Below are positions 21,352 through 30,190 of a stretch of 35,901 bases of DNA, one piece after another. The position numbers and the translations under genes were made by a program. Position 1 is the stretch's first letter. Each line of letters opens with the position of its first letter. Origin of the DNA: an uncultured Lachnospiraceae bacterium. GTDB taxonomy: Bacteria > Bacillota > Clostridia > Lachnospirales > Lachnospiraceae. Below the pieces are notes generated by a model. The model searched no databases. It was given only the letters and a program-made list of their open reading frames with translations, and was not told where the DNA came from. The DNA is taken from the NCBI GenBank assembly GCA_947169935.1, contig CAMVRS010000017.1, forward strand, positions 1-35,901. The letters are read 5' to 3'.

Positions 21352-23396
21352 ACCGCTATTGCCTCAAATTCGGCCTTTAATGCAACCGTAAGCATGCCGT
21401 TTTCAAGGCTTACCTCATTGTCCTCGCTGCACATGATCTTCTTTACCGCGCTGCCTTTAACCGGAATGCTTACCTTATCCGGATGTTCTCCCCCAAAGGT
21501 ATGGATGACCACAAGGCTTTCATCCTGCGTGCTCCTGCAAATTGCCTGCCAGCCTTCGGGATGGCGCCAGCTTGCGGATACGCTGCCGTAAAACTCCGAT
21601 CTGCCGTCCCGTATGATATGTCTTACATCCTTAAAGAAGGCTATGCCCTCATCGACCTTTGCCCACTGGTCTGCGGACAGCTCCGAAACATCTCCGGAAA
21701 GACACATCACGCCCAGGAAGGTATTTATAAGGGAATAGTTGATGCGGCGCAGACTGTCTTTTGCCCGCAGCACCGCCCAGATCTGGGACTGGCCGGGAAG
21801 TATCAGTCTGTGGAGCTGGGCCGCTATTATGGGTATCTCCGCACATTCATGAGCGTCGGAGAAAGAAGCCATATCCGCAACAGCCATCAGTGAGGGCTCC
21901 AGACGGTGACCGCCCGAAGCGCAGTTTTCTATCCATAATTCCGGCATATCCCTGCGCATGCGCCTGAAGAACTCCAGCGTTCCCTGCATATTGCGGCGCA
22001 GGCCTTCGCCCAGACCGTCCTCATCATCACAGCCCGTACCTATACAGTCATTGTAATCTATCTTGGTATAGCCAAAACCGCAGCGTTTTAACAGCCCCGT
22101 AACACGCTCATCCAGGAAGTCCTGTACCTCCTTTTTACGCATATCCAGAAAACGCCTGTTATCGGTATCTATCACCGTGCCGTTTCTCTTAAGCAGCATA
22201 TCCTCCTGCTTAAAGATATCCGCATCCGCAGCGCAGGTCTCGGGCTCGAACCAGATACCCGGGATCATGCCGTGGGAACGTATCATATCCGCCGTCGCCT
22301 TAAGGCCTTCAGGGAAAAGCACCTTTTCCTCGGGAATCCAGTCGCCGCCGCAGTTAAACCAGGGCGCCCCTTCCTTTCCGTACCAGCCGGCGTCTATCAC
22401 CAGAAAATCTATGCCGTGGCCCTCGATGGCCGAGGCTACCTTTTCGAGATTTGCATGGGAAGGATTTCCCCAGGTAGCGCAGTATTCATTAAACAGTACC
22501 GGAAGATCCGCATCAGGCCTGGGCATGTTCCTGCGCTGCACGGTAAGAAGCCTCTGGCTGACACTGTCCACACCGCCACGGCCTGTGGTAACGTAAGCTT
22601 CCGGAGTTACAAATGCTTCGCCGGGGGCAACGGACTTTGACCAGTGGCCGAAATCTTCATCCGCCAGGGAAGCCATCATATTGATAAGGTCATCGCGCCG
22701 GCGTATCTCCATCTGCCAGGATGAAGGGCAGGCAAGCTGCATCGCCCAGGTCACGTTATTCTTTGTATCTTCTATGGCCGCAAAAGGAAAATATCCCCTC
22801 ACCGGCATCGAACCCACCTGTCCGAATTTGACTATGCGGTGGGCATGCCCCGTCCAGGAACGCTCCAGCATGGCTTCTTCTATGCTTTCCGTCTTAAGCC
22901 TTCCTTCACCGCTCCAGAAGCTGCAGGCCCGATGGAGCAGCAGGGTATCGTGGGCGTCGCCCTCGGTAAAAGGCGTTATACCGCCAATATTAAGACTGGA
23001 GAGCAGATCCAGGATGACAGGCTTATCCGAAGCATTCTCAAAACGTACATAACTTACCAGAGCTTCCAGCCCTTCTTCCCATTTGATCACATGGAAAGCC
23101 TTCCTTCCGGTATCATCTGCCAGTTCAGTAACAACTTCATTGCCTTCTCTTTCCTGACATACCAGATGCATGCGGTCCGTAGCGGATGTTGTGGAAAGGG
23201 TTATGCCGTTTCCGTAGCCGTTGGCAAAATGATCGCCGCGTGCATGAAGCTGTACCAGTGGCTCAAGATAGTAATTGCCTTCCTTTACTTTATCCTCCAT
23301 GCCCTCGGGCACAAGGCTTAAGCCTATATGATCGTTATCATCGGTCCAATAGATGAGCCGGATGTCGCCGAATAAAAACTCGCTATACTTCTTCAT
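21342..23396 (-). CDS. GH36 alpha-galactosidase
   Basis: A 684-aa protein without signal peptide. An N-terminal beta-sandwich is followed by the GH36/GH-D barrel: LVIDAGWYG near residue 340, the nucleophile D447 in KIDYND, and the acid/base D514 in SDAHE. A C-terminal beta domain ends the protein. Family members release terminal alpha-galactose from melibiose, raffinose or galactosylated glycan fragments. The location is cytoplasmic, so it should act on imported oligosaccharides. AAGGAG lies upstream of the ATG. The gene is 55 bases after the GH74-like gene, with copies of the palindromic repeat in the gap. Together they could process xyloglucan- or galactomannan-derived oligosaccharides, which is inferred. 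Confidence 0.9.
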   Translation of the reverse strand: MKKYSEFLFGDIRLIYWTDDNDHIGLSLVPEGMEDKVKEGNYYLEPLVQLHARGDHFANGYGNGITLSTTSATDRMHLVCQEREGNEVVTELADDTGRKAFHVIKWEEGLEALVSYVRFENASDKPVILDLLSSLNIGGITPFTEGDAHDTLLLHRACSFWSGEGRLKTESIEEAMLERSWTGHAHRIVKFGQVGSMPVRGYFPFAAIEDTKNNVTWAMQLACPSSWQMEIRRRDDLINMMASLADEDFGHWSKSVAPGEAFVTPEAYVTTGRGGVDSVSQRLLTVQRRNMPRPDADLPVLFNEYCATWGNPSHANLEKVASAIEGHGIDFLVIDAGWYGKEGAPWFNCGGDWIPEEKVLFPEGLKATADMIRSHGMIPGIWFEPETCAADADIFKQEDMLLKRNGTVIDTDNRRFLDMRKKEVQDFLDERVTGLLKRCGFGYTKIDYNDCIGTGCDDEDGLGEGLRRNMQGTLEFFRRMRRDMPELWIENCASGGHRLEPSLMAVADMASFSDAHECAEIPIIAAQLHRLILPGQSQIWAVLRAKDSLRRINYSLINTFLGVMCLSGDVSELSADQWAKVDEGIAFFKDVRHIIRDGRSEFYGSVSASWRHPEGWQAICRSTQDESLVVIHTFGGEHPDKVSIPVKGSAVKKIMCSEDNEVSLENGMLTVALKAEFEAIAVCL

Positions 23397-23411
23397 ATTG
23401 GTCTCCTTATA

Positions 23412-23465
23412 AAAGATCCTTCGCTGCGCTCAGGATGACAGGGGAGTGCGCTCAGGATGACAGGG
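23412..23465. repeat. Dispersed palindromic repeat, copy 3, with partial tandem copy
   Basis: 23412-23440 matches the 31-bp repeat with one mismatch. A 19-base part, TGCGCTCAGGATGACAGGG, occurs twice, at 23425-23443 and 23447-23465. The second, partial copy overlaps the 3' end of the GH74-like gene and forms its last codons and stop. Confidence 0.8.
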
Positions 23466-25707
23466 CTGCTTCTTCTCCTACGATCACGCCCATGCTGCCG
23501 CTTCCGATGAAGAAACGTCCGCGCTTTCTGCTGTCGCCCTCGATGCTGTTGACTTCACCGAAGAGATGCTTATCATCATTGAGTTTTTCCCAGCTGCTGC
23601 CTTCATCGCCGCTGCGGTAAAAACCGTATTTTCCGTCTATGATACCGCTGATGTAGATCATCTTTGCGCCGCCGATATAGGCTTCGTCCTTTATTCCCAG
23701 TCCGCAGCGGTATACTGTGTCGCCCTCTTTGGTAAGACAACGCGCCTTAAAGCTGTCATCTTCTTTAATATATTCCAGTTTCCACAAGCCATGCTCCCTG
23801 AGGGCTATATAGAATGTTCCGAAAAAGCCCGCACTCGGACGTATCTCCGTGGGATCCGCGCAGTCTATCAGTCCAAACTCTATACCCGCAGGCAGAGGTG
23901 AAGGAAGCTCTCTGAAGTTCCTTGCGCCGTCGCTGCTGACATAAAGGCGGCTGTTTTCTCCAAAAGCATAAAAGTATGCCGGATCGGTCCTGTCGGAAAA
24001 CATCTTAAACTTCGGACGCTCTTTATTCTCCGAAAGATAGCTTATCTCTATCAGCCTGCCTTCACAAACTGCGTTATCGGCCCACAGGCAGATACCTTCT
24101 GCCAGTGTACAGGCTAAGGTGCCGGCGTCTGCCGAAAGCGCCACCCAGCCGGGATTTGTATTGGGATTCTCTATCCCCCGGCAGATCCCGTCAATGCGTT
24201 CATTTATGCCATAAGGAAGGGGCAGACGTACCCAGCTCTTTGCACTGTCCCCTGAAAATATGATCCCGCCCTTGGTCTCGCCGGTCCAGTTGCCCCTGGC
24301 CGCCACTGCTATCGTTGAAGGAGCCTTATCGGGAAAATCCGCATTGATGCAGGTGATATAGCGGTTGCCGTTTTCATTTGCAAAAGAATTATCACAGGGC
24401 TTACGAAGATCCCTGAAATCGAAGCCCCCCAGATCTCCCAGTATGTCTATAAGCTGTATCTCTCCCGAAGGAGGGCTGTAAAGATTAAGATGCACGGTCT
24501 CTTCGATACCGTCGCAATGATCGGAGAAACTGCGGTCTTCTTTTGAAAAGCCCTCGCTCTTAAAGACTCCGGTTCCGGTGTTGAACCATAGCTCATCCGG
24601 ATCAAAGGGGCTTATCGCCAGGTCCGTCATCCAGTGTATCAGCGAATGGCCTCCATGATGATCGGGACTCATATAGGGCGCATTAAAATGCATATGCCCC
24701 GTATCCATATCGTGAAGGGCTCTCTCCCAGCTGCTGCCCCTGTCATAGGATACCCAGATGATATCCCCGTCATAACGGCAAAGGCCCGATACCGCCAAGA
24801 GTCCCGGCAGCTTATCGCACAGCGCGATCCCGCCAAAGCCGTTTACCGCATTTTCGGGAGTGATATCCTCAAAACCCTTAAATGCGTTAATATCATACCT
24901 TACGACTTTTCCGTCCCTGACCCAGCCGCCGTCACAACTGTATCCCATCCATTGCGCATAGGCGTTGGTATCGCTTACAGAAAAAGTAACATAAAAGTAC
25001 TCATCATCAGCGGCATATCTCTGGGCCACATAACCGGAATACATTTTGCCTGAATTATCTTCCGGCTCCGCAAGCTCCTCAAAACTGTTTCCGCCATCCC
25101 TTGAGATATAAAGGCTGTGTCCCCTCTTATTCCCGTCCTTTTGGGAAATACCGGCCGTGCCTGCTATCAGGGTCTTTTCATCCTCCGATACATATATAAA
25201 AGTAAGATACGCTTCTCCGCATATTTCCTTAAAACTCCAGCTGCCGTCTGTTTCCCGTATGCCCAGACCGTTGCACTGGCTTGCAAAAAAAAGCCTGCCG
25301 GAAGTGCCTTTTACAAGACGTTTTCCGGTTCCGCGGCCGTTTAAGTTTCCGTGAATATAGCAGGGTATTTCTTCGTAAGTGAAAGTCAGGCCTTTATCTT
25401 TAGATGTACAGAGACGTCCGTTATGAAAAGCAGGATCGCAGTATCGGCTGCGCCCGTCACCGCATGCGATATATAATATCCCTTCTTCCGCCGCAATGGC
25501 TATAGGAAAAGTCTCGGAAAGATCCTCCATGCCTGCGTGATAAGTCAGGCAGTGCCAGCGGTCTTCTTCATAGGAATAACGGTAAGTGCCGCCTATATCC
25601 GTGCGGCAGTATAACAGCCCGCGGGCGCTTTTATCATAGGCAAATCCCGTTACATAGCCTCCCCCGGGAATGGGGGCGTTATAGTACTCATAGGGTATAT
25701 TCTTCAT
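23452..25707 (-). CDS. GH74-like beta-propeller glycosidase
   Basis: A 751-aa protein without signal peptide. It starts with the GH74-type signature GGGYVTGFAYDKSARGLLYC, followed by RTDIGGTYRY carrying D37. A second matching motif, GDLGGFDF with D425, lies at the start of the second propeller. In xyloglucanases of family GH74 the two Asp at these positions are the catalytic pair. Repeated SRDGGNSFEE / SSDGARNFRE motifs are the Asp-box blades. Length is normal for a two-propeller GH74 core. A cytoplasmic place is unusual for an endo-xyloglucanase, so it may act on oligosaccharides, or be a propeller protein with another substrate. It follows trkA by nine bases. The last residues (LSS) and stop come from a repeat copy. 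Confidence 0.78.
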   Translation of the reverse strand: MKNIPYEYYNAPIPGGGYVTGFAYDKSARGLLYCRTDIGGTYRYSYEEDRWHCLTYHAGMEDLSETFPIAIAAEEGILYIACGDGRSRYCDPAFHNGRLCTSKDKGLTFTYEEIPCYIHGNLNGRGTGKRLVKGTSGRLFFASQCNGLGIRETDGSWSFKEICGEAYLTFIYVSEDEKTLIAGTAGISQKDGNKRGHSLYISRDGGNSFEELAEPEDNSGKMYSGYVAQRYAADDEYFYVTFSVSDTNAYAQWMGYSCDGGWVRDGKVVRYDINAFKGFEDITPENAVNGFGGIALCDKLPGLLAVSGLCRYDGDIIWVSYDRGSSWERALHDMDTGHMHFNAPYMSPDHHGGHSLIHWMTDLAISPFDPDELWFNTGTGVFKSEGFSKEDRSFSDHCDGIEETVHLNLYSPPSGEIQLIDILGDLGGFDFRDLRKPCDNSFANENGNRYITCINADFPDKAPSTIAVAARGNWTGETKGGIIFSGDSAKSWVRLPLPYGINERIDGICRGIENPNTNPGWVALSADAGTLACTLAEGICLWADNAVCEGRLIEISYLSENKERPKFKMFSDRTDPAYFYAFGENSRLYVSSDGARNFRELPSPLPAGIEFGLIDCADPTEIRPSAGFFGTFYIALREHGLWKLEYIKEDDSFKARCLTKEGDTVYRCGLGIKDEAYIGGAKMIYISGIIDGKYGFYRSGDEGSSWEKLNDDKHLFGEVNSIEGDSRKRGRFFIGSGSMGVIVGEEAALSS

Positions 25708-25716
25708 AAAATCCTT

Positions 25717-27096
25717 TCAGAAAAGCTCTTTATTGAGCATGTCGTTAAGACTGCGGATACGGTTCTTGCGGGAGGCGGTGATTATAACCCTGTCTCCCTT
25801 ATTTATACAGGTATTTCCGGAAGGTATGATCAGCTTGCCGTCCCTTAATATACCGGCTACCAGCACATCCTTCTTAAGCTTAAACGCTTTATCTTTAAAG
25901 GGGATGTCAAGGCACTTAAAATCATCCCCCGCAGGAAATTCCATGATCTCTGCAAGGCCTTCTGCCAGCAGATAGAATTTTCCTATATCCTTTCCGGAAT
26001 CCGCGGCTTCGCGGCTGCGCAGGAAACGCATTGCCATCAGTGCAGAGGTTTCCGCAGGGGATACGGTGATATCAATATTTACCTTATGCAGCAGTTTAAC
26101 GTGCTCCGGCTTATCAACCCTGGTGATGATGGAGGGCATTCTGCAGGACCAGGCGTACATGCTGATCACCAGATTGGTCTCATCAAAATTGGTAAGGGAG
26201 ATGATCATATCCGCCTTCGATACCCGCTCTTCTTCCAGTATCTCCAGGGTGTCGCCTACGCAGTATACCACGTTTATATTGGGGTATTCTTCCATAAGCT
26301 CCCTGCATCTTCCGGAATCACTCTCCAGTATGGTTATATCATGGTGTTCCTTACCCAGCATCTTTAAGAGATAATCGCAGGTGGTGCTGCCGCCGACTAT
26401 AACTATCTTCTTCGCCTTGCTCCTGCTGATACCCAGCTTAACCAGCGTGTCTGCCAGCCGGTCTCCGGCGATCACCACATTGATACTGTCGCCGCTCTTC
26501 AGGACAAAATCACCCCTGGGGATAAAAAGTTTCCCCTCGCGGATGACTGTTACTATCAGTATATCCAGCCCCAGAGACTGCTTGATGTCGATGAGGGACC
26601 GGTCTTTGAGCACACTGTCCTCCAGGATGTTCATATTAAGCACCTGTATCTCCGTATCCCAGAAGCCTTCCAGCTTGGTAAAGCCCGGCATGCCCAGATT
26701 ACCGTAGATCTCCTCTGCCACATCAAGACGGGGTTTCATAAAAAAATCGATATTGTACTTCTTCATCAGATAATCTGCTTCATGCACAAAATCCGGCATC
26801 AGTATACGGGCAGCCGCGAAGCGTGTACCCAAGGCCTTTGCCTGCATACAGCTTAACAGGTTTATCTCGTCGATATGGGTAAGCGCCACGATGGCGTCCG
26901 CCGTATCCGCTCCTGCTGCCAGAAGCGTTTCCCTGGAGGCGCCGCTGCCCACCACGCCGTTCACATTATATTTATCCGTTGCCGCATCCACCAGTCTGCG
27001 GTCCTGATCGATCACAGACACTTCATAGCTTTCATTCGCCAGTGACGCGATCAAAAGGTTTCCGGTCTGTCCCAGACCGACGATTATGATCTTCAT
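25717..27096 (-). CDS. trkA: TrkA-type K+ regulatory protein (tandem RCK domains)
   Basis: A 459-aa cytoplasmic protein with two RCK_N/RCK_C pairs. The first Rossmann motif is VGLGQTGN (residues 6-13) with an acidic SVIDQD strand end. The second begins near residue 230 (IVIVGGSTTCDYLL). Each is followed by a TrkA_C domain. These proteins bind NAD(H) or ATP and gate Trk/Ktr K+ channels or cation antiporters. No TrkH/KtrB gene is in view. The gene overlaps the antiporter by four bases (ATGA), so it may regulate that antiporter instead, which is an inference. It is followed nine bases later by the GH74-like gene. Confidence 0.92.
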   Translation of the reverse strand: MKIIIVGLGQTGNLLIASLANESYEVSVIDQDRRLVDAATDKYNVNGVVGSGASRETLLAAGADTADAIVALTHIDEINLLSCMQAKALGTRFAAARILMPDFVHEADYLMKKYNIDFFMKPRLDVAEEIYGNLGMPGFTKLEGFWDTEIQVLNMNILEDSVLKDRSLIDIKQSLGLDILIVTVIREGKLFIPRGDFVLKSGDSINVVIAGDRLADTLVKLGISRSKAKKIVIVGGSTTCDYLLKMLGKEHHDITILESDSGRCRELMEEYPNINVVYCVGDTLEILEEERVSKADMIISLTNFDETNLVISMYAWSCRMPSIITRVDKPEHVKLLHKVNIDITVSPAETSALMAMRFLRSREAADSGKDIGKFYLLAEGLAEIMEFPAGDDFKCLDIPFKDKAFKLKKDVLVAGILRDGKLIIPSGNTCINKGDRVIITASRKNRIRSLNDMLNKELF

Positions 27097-28397
27097 GCCT
27101 GAACCCTTTCTTTATTATCTCTTTTACTGAGTCTTAAGGCCTTGTGTTTCTCCAGTGCAAAATATACGCGCTTTATGCTCAGTCCCTGTACCAGTACGGT
27201 AAAGAAGATTGTAACATAAGCAACATTGGTAAAGATCTGGTATACATTATCCGGCAGATACTCGGCCGTCTCCAACGCCAGCGCCATGGAAAGACCGCCC
27301 TTCAGCGCCGACCAGGTCATCAGTATCACAAATTCTCCCAGATCGTAATTACCGGGTATCTTTTTGCCGGTAAGAATGGTACTTACAAAAACGCCGTTCG
27401 CCCTTGATAAGATCAGTATCAGCAGGGACGCAGGGATCACGATGACCGCAAAGGGACTTAATTTCATGCTCAGCACCAGCAGGCCTATCATGACAAAAAG
27501 AATGGAATTTAGGATACTCTCTATGATCTCCCAGAAATCACCGTAAAAGTTTTCCGGATCTATGACCGCTGCCGTACGTTTGATCTTATCCATGGAGTAT
27601 GAGAAATACATACCGCAGACCACGGAAGCGATAACGCCGGAAAATCCGAAGTGCTCGCAGATCGCATAGATCGAAGAAACACTAAGTAAAGATATAAGGA
27701 TATATCTTACGGGATTACGGGTAAGCTTCATGAGCCTGAAGAAAACATAAGATACCAAAAGGGCTACGACCACTGCGCCGCCGATCTCCTTTAGCATAAG
27801 GACCAGGAAGTTTCCGTCACCACTGTGTACGATAACGGAACGCACAAATATGAACAGGGTAACGCCCGTGCCGTCATTAAACAGGGATTCGTTCTCTATA
27901 ACAGAGCATACATTCTTTGACAGGCCTATCTTGTTGAGTATGCCCGTAGCCGCGATCGGATCCGTAGGGGATACAACGCAGCCAAGCAGTATGCACATCC
28001 AGACATCCATAGGGATACTGAAAAGTCTGGCAACCAGATAGAAAAAGGCTCCGTAGGTAAAAGATGAAAGCAGCGTAGTCAGCAGAGCCAGAAGTGATAT
28101 GGGACGCAGGTTCTTTTTGAACTTGCCCATGTTAACCTTGCTGGCACCCGCAAAGAGCATAAAGCAGAGCATTCCGTCCATTAGATATTCGCGGAATTTA
28201 AAATCTGCCAGACCGTCGATCATGAGACTGAATGATGTGTCCGGAAAAAGTATCCTTACGATCAGAAGAACACAGGATAATAAAAGTGAAAAGAATATCA
28301 GAGCGATATCACTCTGCATATGGAAGATACGTTCGTTAAGCGTTCCTATGATAACGATATAGGCTAAAATAATTATCAGAAAAACTAATATATTCAT
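27093..28397 (-). CDS. CPA1-type Na+(K+)/H+ antiporter
   Basis: A 434-aa membrane protein with about 12-13 hydrophobic segments and the CPA1 motifs SPTDPIAATGIL (about residues 142-153) and ESLFNDGTGVTLF. Paired Asp in the ND motif are the usual cation and proton site. It exchanges Na+ or K+ for H+ in pH and ion balance. The ATG has no ribosome site, and the predicted transcription start falls almost on the ATG, so the message is probably leaderless. An internal start would cut off the first membrane helix. It is the head of the run antiporter-trkA-GH74-GH36. Confidence 0.92.
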   Translation of the reverse strand: MNILVFLIIILAYIVIIGTLNERIFHMQSDIALIFFSLLLSCVLLIVRILFPDTSFSLMIDGLADFKFREYLMDGMLCFMLFAGASKVNMGKFKKNLRPISLLALLTTLLSSFTYGAFFYLVARLFSIPMDVWMCILLGCVVSPTDPIAATGILNKIGLSKNVCSVIENESLFNDGTGVTLFIFVRSVIVHSGDGNFLVLMLKEIGGAVVVALLVSYVFFRLMKLTRNPVRYILISLLSVSSIYAICEHFGFSGVIASVVCGMYFSYSMDKIKRTAAVIDPENFYGDFWEIIESILNSILFVMIGLLVLSMKLSPFAVIVIPASLLILILSRANGVFVSTILTGKKIPGNYDLGEFVILMTWSALKGGLSMALALETAEYLPDNVYQIFTNVAYVTIFFTVLVQGLSIKRVYFALEKHKALRLSKRDNKERVQA

Positions 28398-28404
28398 GGC
28401 TGAG

Positions 28405-28433
28405 ATTATACCATATTCTGATGCTTATAGCAA
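28405..28433 (-). promoter_or_regulatory. Extended -10 promoter of the antiporter gene
   Basis: TTGCTA (28433..28428), 17 bases, TATAAT (28410..28405) preceded by TGG, an extended -10. Only seven bases separate TATAAT from the ATG. Confidence 0.65.
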
Positions 28434-28445
28434 TTTACACCGATG

Positions 28446-29462
28446 TCAGATAAACCTTTCGAACCATATCCTTGAAAGCTCAAGCCAGCTGTGAACATCG
28501 GCAAACATATCAGCCAGTACCTCGGGCGCAGGCATCTCTCTTGCGGGGCCGGCATTCTGCCCGGATCCTTCTTCCTTAGGCGCAAAGAACTGCTGCATCA
28601 GTTCCTCACGGCGCTGCGGCGTTAAGTTCACTGCTGTATTGTCCTTAACATGCTCCAGAGCTTTGCCCAGCTGCTCGCATACATATTCACCGCCATGCCA
28701 GCCCTTGAACTGTTCAAGGCTGGCTACGGAAAGACCGTGTCCTCCTTTGGGGAATACATACTGTGCATATGGAACACCTTTTTCCTTAAGAGCTTTTGCG
28801 AAAAGATACACGTTTTCCACAGGTACCAGATCATCTTCCAGTGTCTGCCATAAGAAGCAGGGAGGGGTATTCTCCGTAACCTGCTTTTCACAGGAGAAAT
28901 AATCCAGCTCTTCCTGAGCCGGCTCCTTTCCGAGCAGGGCCTGCATGGAATAGATATGCGTATATTTTCCTGATGTGATCACAGGATAACAGAGTATGGC
29001 TCCTTCCGGCCTGTTGGATACAGCATTCAGTTCCGGATCGGGATCCGTGATATCGTCAAAGTGAGTACAGAGACTTGCGCACACATGGCCTCCGGCAGAG
29101 AAACCGCAGACCAGCAGCTTGTCGGGCGCAATATTATATTCCGCAGCATTCCTGCGTATCAGACGCACTGCCCTGGAAAGATCCTCCATGGGCTGGCGCT
29201 TAAGCGGCACCGACATGGTGATATCGTTGGTATAAGTAAGCACGAACACATTCATGCCCATCTTATAATATTCCATAGCGGGGAGCTCCCCTTCATGGGG
29301 CGCCAGCATGCAGTAGCCGCCGCCGGGTACCATTACCATGCATCTGCGCACAGAGTCATCCTCTTCATGCAGAAATGCGCGCACATTAGGCATGAATCCA
29401 TATGCCGCCGCATAAGTATATTCATCATCCTTCCAAAGATCCAGGCGAAACTGTTTCATCAT
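28446..29462 (-). CDS. Alpha/beta-hydrolase esterase
   Basis: A 338-aa alpha/beta hydrolase of the acetyl-esterase/HSL-like type. It has the oxyanion motif VPGGGYCMLAPHEGE (about residues 45-59), nucleophile S122 in GFSAGGH, an acid in LEDDLVPVENV and a catalytic His in KGGHGLS. After about residue 275 there is a C-terminal helical extension. No signal peptide is seen. Relatives remove acetyl or feruloyl groups from xylan fragments. The start codon overlaps the deacetylase stop (TAATG), with GGAGG upstream. A second ATG three bases later has better SD spacing. Pairing with a deacetylase suggests removal of acyl groups from imported sugars. Confidence 0.88.
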   Translation of the reverse strand: MMKQFRLDLWKDDEYTYAAAYGFMPNVRAFLHEEDDSVRRCMVMVPGGGYCMLAPHEGELPAMEYYKMGMNVFVLTYTNDITMSVPLKRQPMEDLSRAVRLIRRNAAEYNIAPDKLLVCGFSAGGHVCASLCTHFDDITDPDPELNAVSNRPEGAILCYPVITSGKYTHIYSMQALLGKEPAQEELDYFSCEKQVTENTPPCFLWQTLEDDLVPVENVYLFAKALKEKGVPYAQYVFPKGGHGLSVASLEQFKGWHGGEYVCEQLGKALEHVKDNTAVNLTPQRREELMQQFFAPKEEGSGQNAGPAREMPAPEVLADMFADVHSWLELSRIWFERFI

Positions 29463-30169
29463 TACACCTCCGCAGTGATAAATCCGGGTTTTTCAAATAC
29501 GACTCCCCGCTCCAGCAGATGATCCAGGAACAGCCTGTAGTACTCAGGTACCAGCTCCTCTGTTTCATCATGGGCATGCAGAAGGAGCAGATGGTTTCCT
29601 CCGTCCCTGAAAAGCGCCTCACGGCCTTCCGGTTCGGGGTCATCCATCCTTTTAAATACATCTTCTTTTGTAAAACCGCTGTCCTTACGGATAAGATATT
29701 CCGTAAAATCGAAAGTCCAGAAAGTATCTATATCTTTATAATGACCGTGTTCTTTCCACCATGAATAGGAAAGCTGTTTATCACATACCTTGTCAAACTT
29801 CTTTTCTGCAAGGTACTTCTGAAATGCTTCCTTATTGTCCCCGCCCTTATCTCCGTAAGGGAAACGGAACGGCCTGTATTTTCTCTCCACGCCTGCATCC
29901 TTATACAGCTTATCAAGCAGCTCTTCGTTCTTTTCTATCTCCTCAACGCCTTCCTCATAAGAAAGCCTGGAAAAGGCAGGATGGGAATAGCTGTGATTGC
30001 CCACTATAATACCGTTCTGCAATGCATAGACCGCATTATCATAAAACTCTTTAACCTTTTCGCCCCAGGCGAACATGATCACCGGGATATTTTTTTCTTT
30101 AAGGTAATCGACTATAGCCGGAGTATTCTGTGAAGCAATGTCATCGATGGTAAGAACAGCTTTAACCAT
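29462..30169 (-). CDS. Polysaccharide deacetylase (CE4/NodB), cytoplasmic
   Basis: A 235-aa protein consisting of little more than a NodB domain. Motif 1 is TIDD (D9, D10), motif 2 is NHSYSH with metal ligands H59 and H63, motif 3 is RFPYG (102-106), and the C-terminal LLLLHAHDE carries the catalytic His. CE4 enzymes remove N- or O-acetyl groups from chitin oligomers, peptidoglycan or xylan. The absence of signal peptide or membrane helix points to a soluble substrate inside the cell. AGGAGG precedes the ATG. It overlaps the esterase start and follows the GGDEF gene by 21 bases, which puts it at the end of the c-di-GMP run. Confidence 0.88.
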   Translation of the reverse strand: MVKAVLTIDDIASQNTPAIVDYLKEKNIPVIMFAWGEKVKEFYDNAVYALQNGIIVGNHSYSHPAFSRLSYEEGVEEIEKNEELLDKLYKDAGVERKYRPFRFPYGDKGGDNKEAFQKYLAEKKFDKVCDKQLSYSWWKEHGHYKDIDTFWTFDFTEYLIRKDSGFTKEDVFKRMDDPEPEGREALFRDGGNHLLLLHAHDETEELVPEYYRLFLDHLLERGVVFEKPGFITAEV

Positions 30170-30190
30170 ACCTTCCCTCCTGAATATGTT

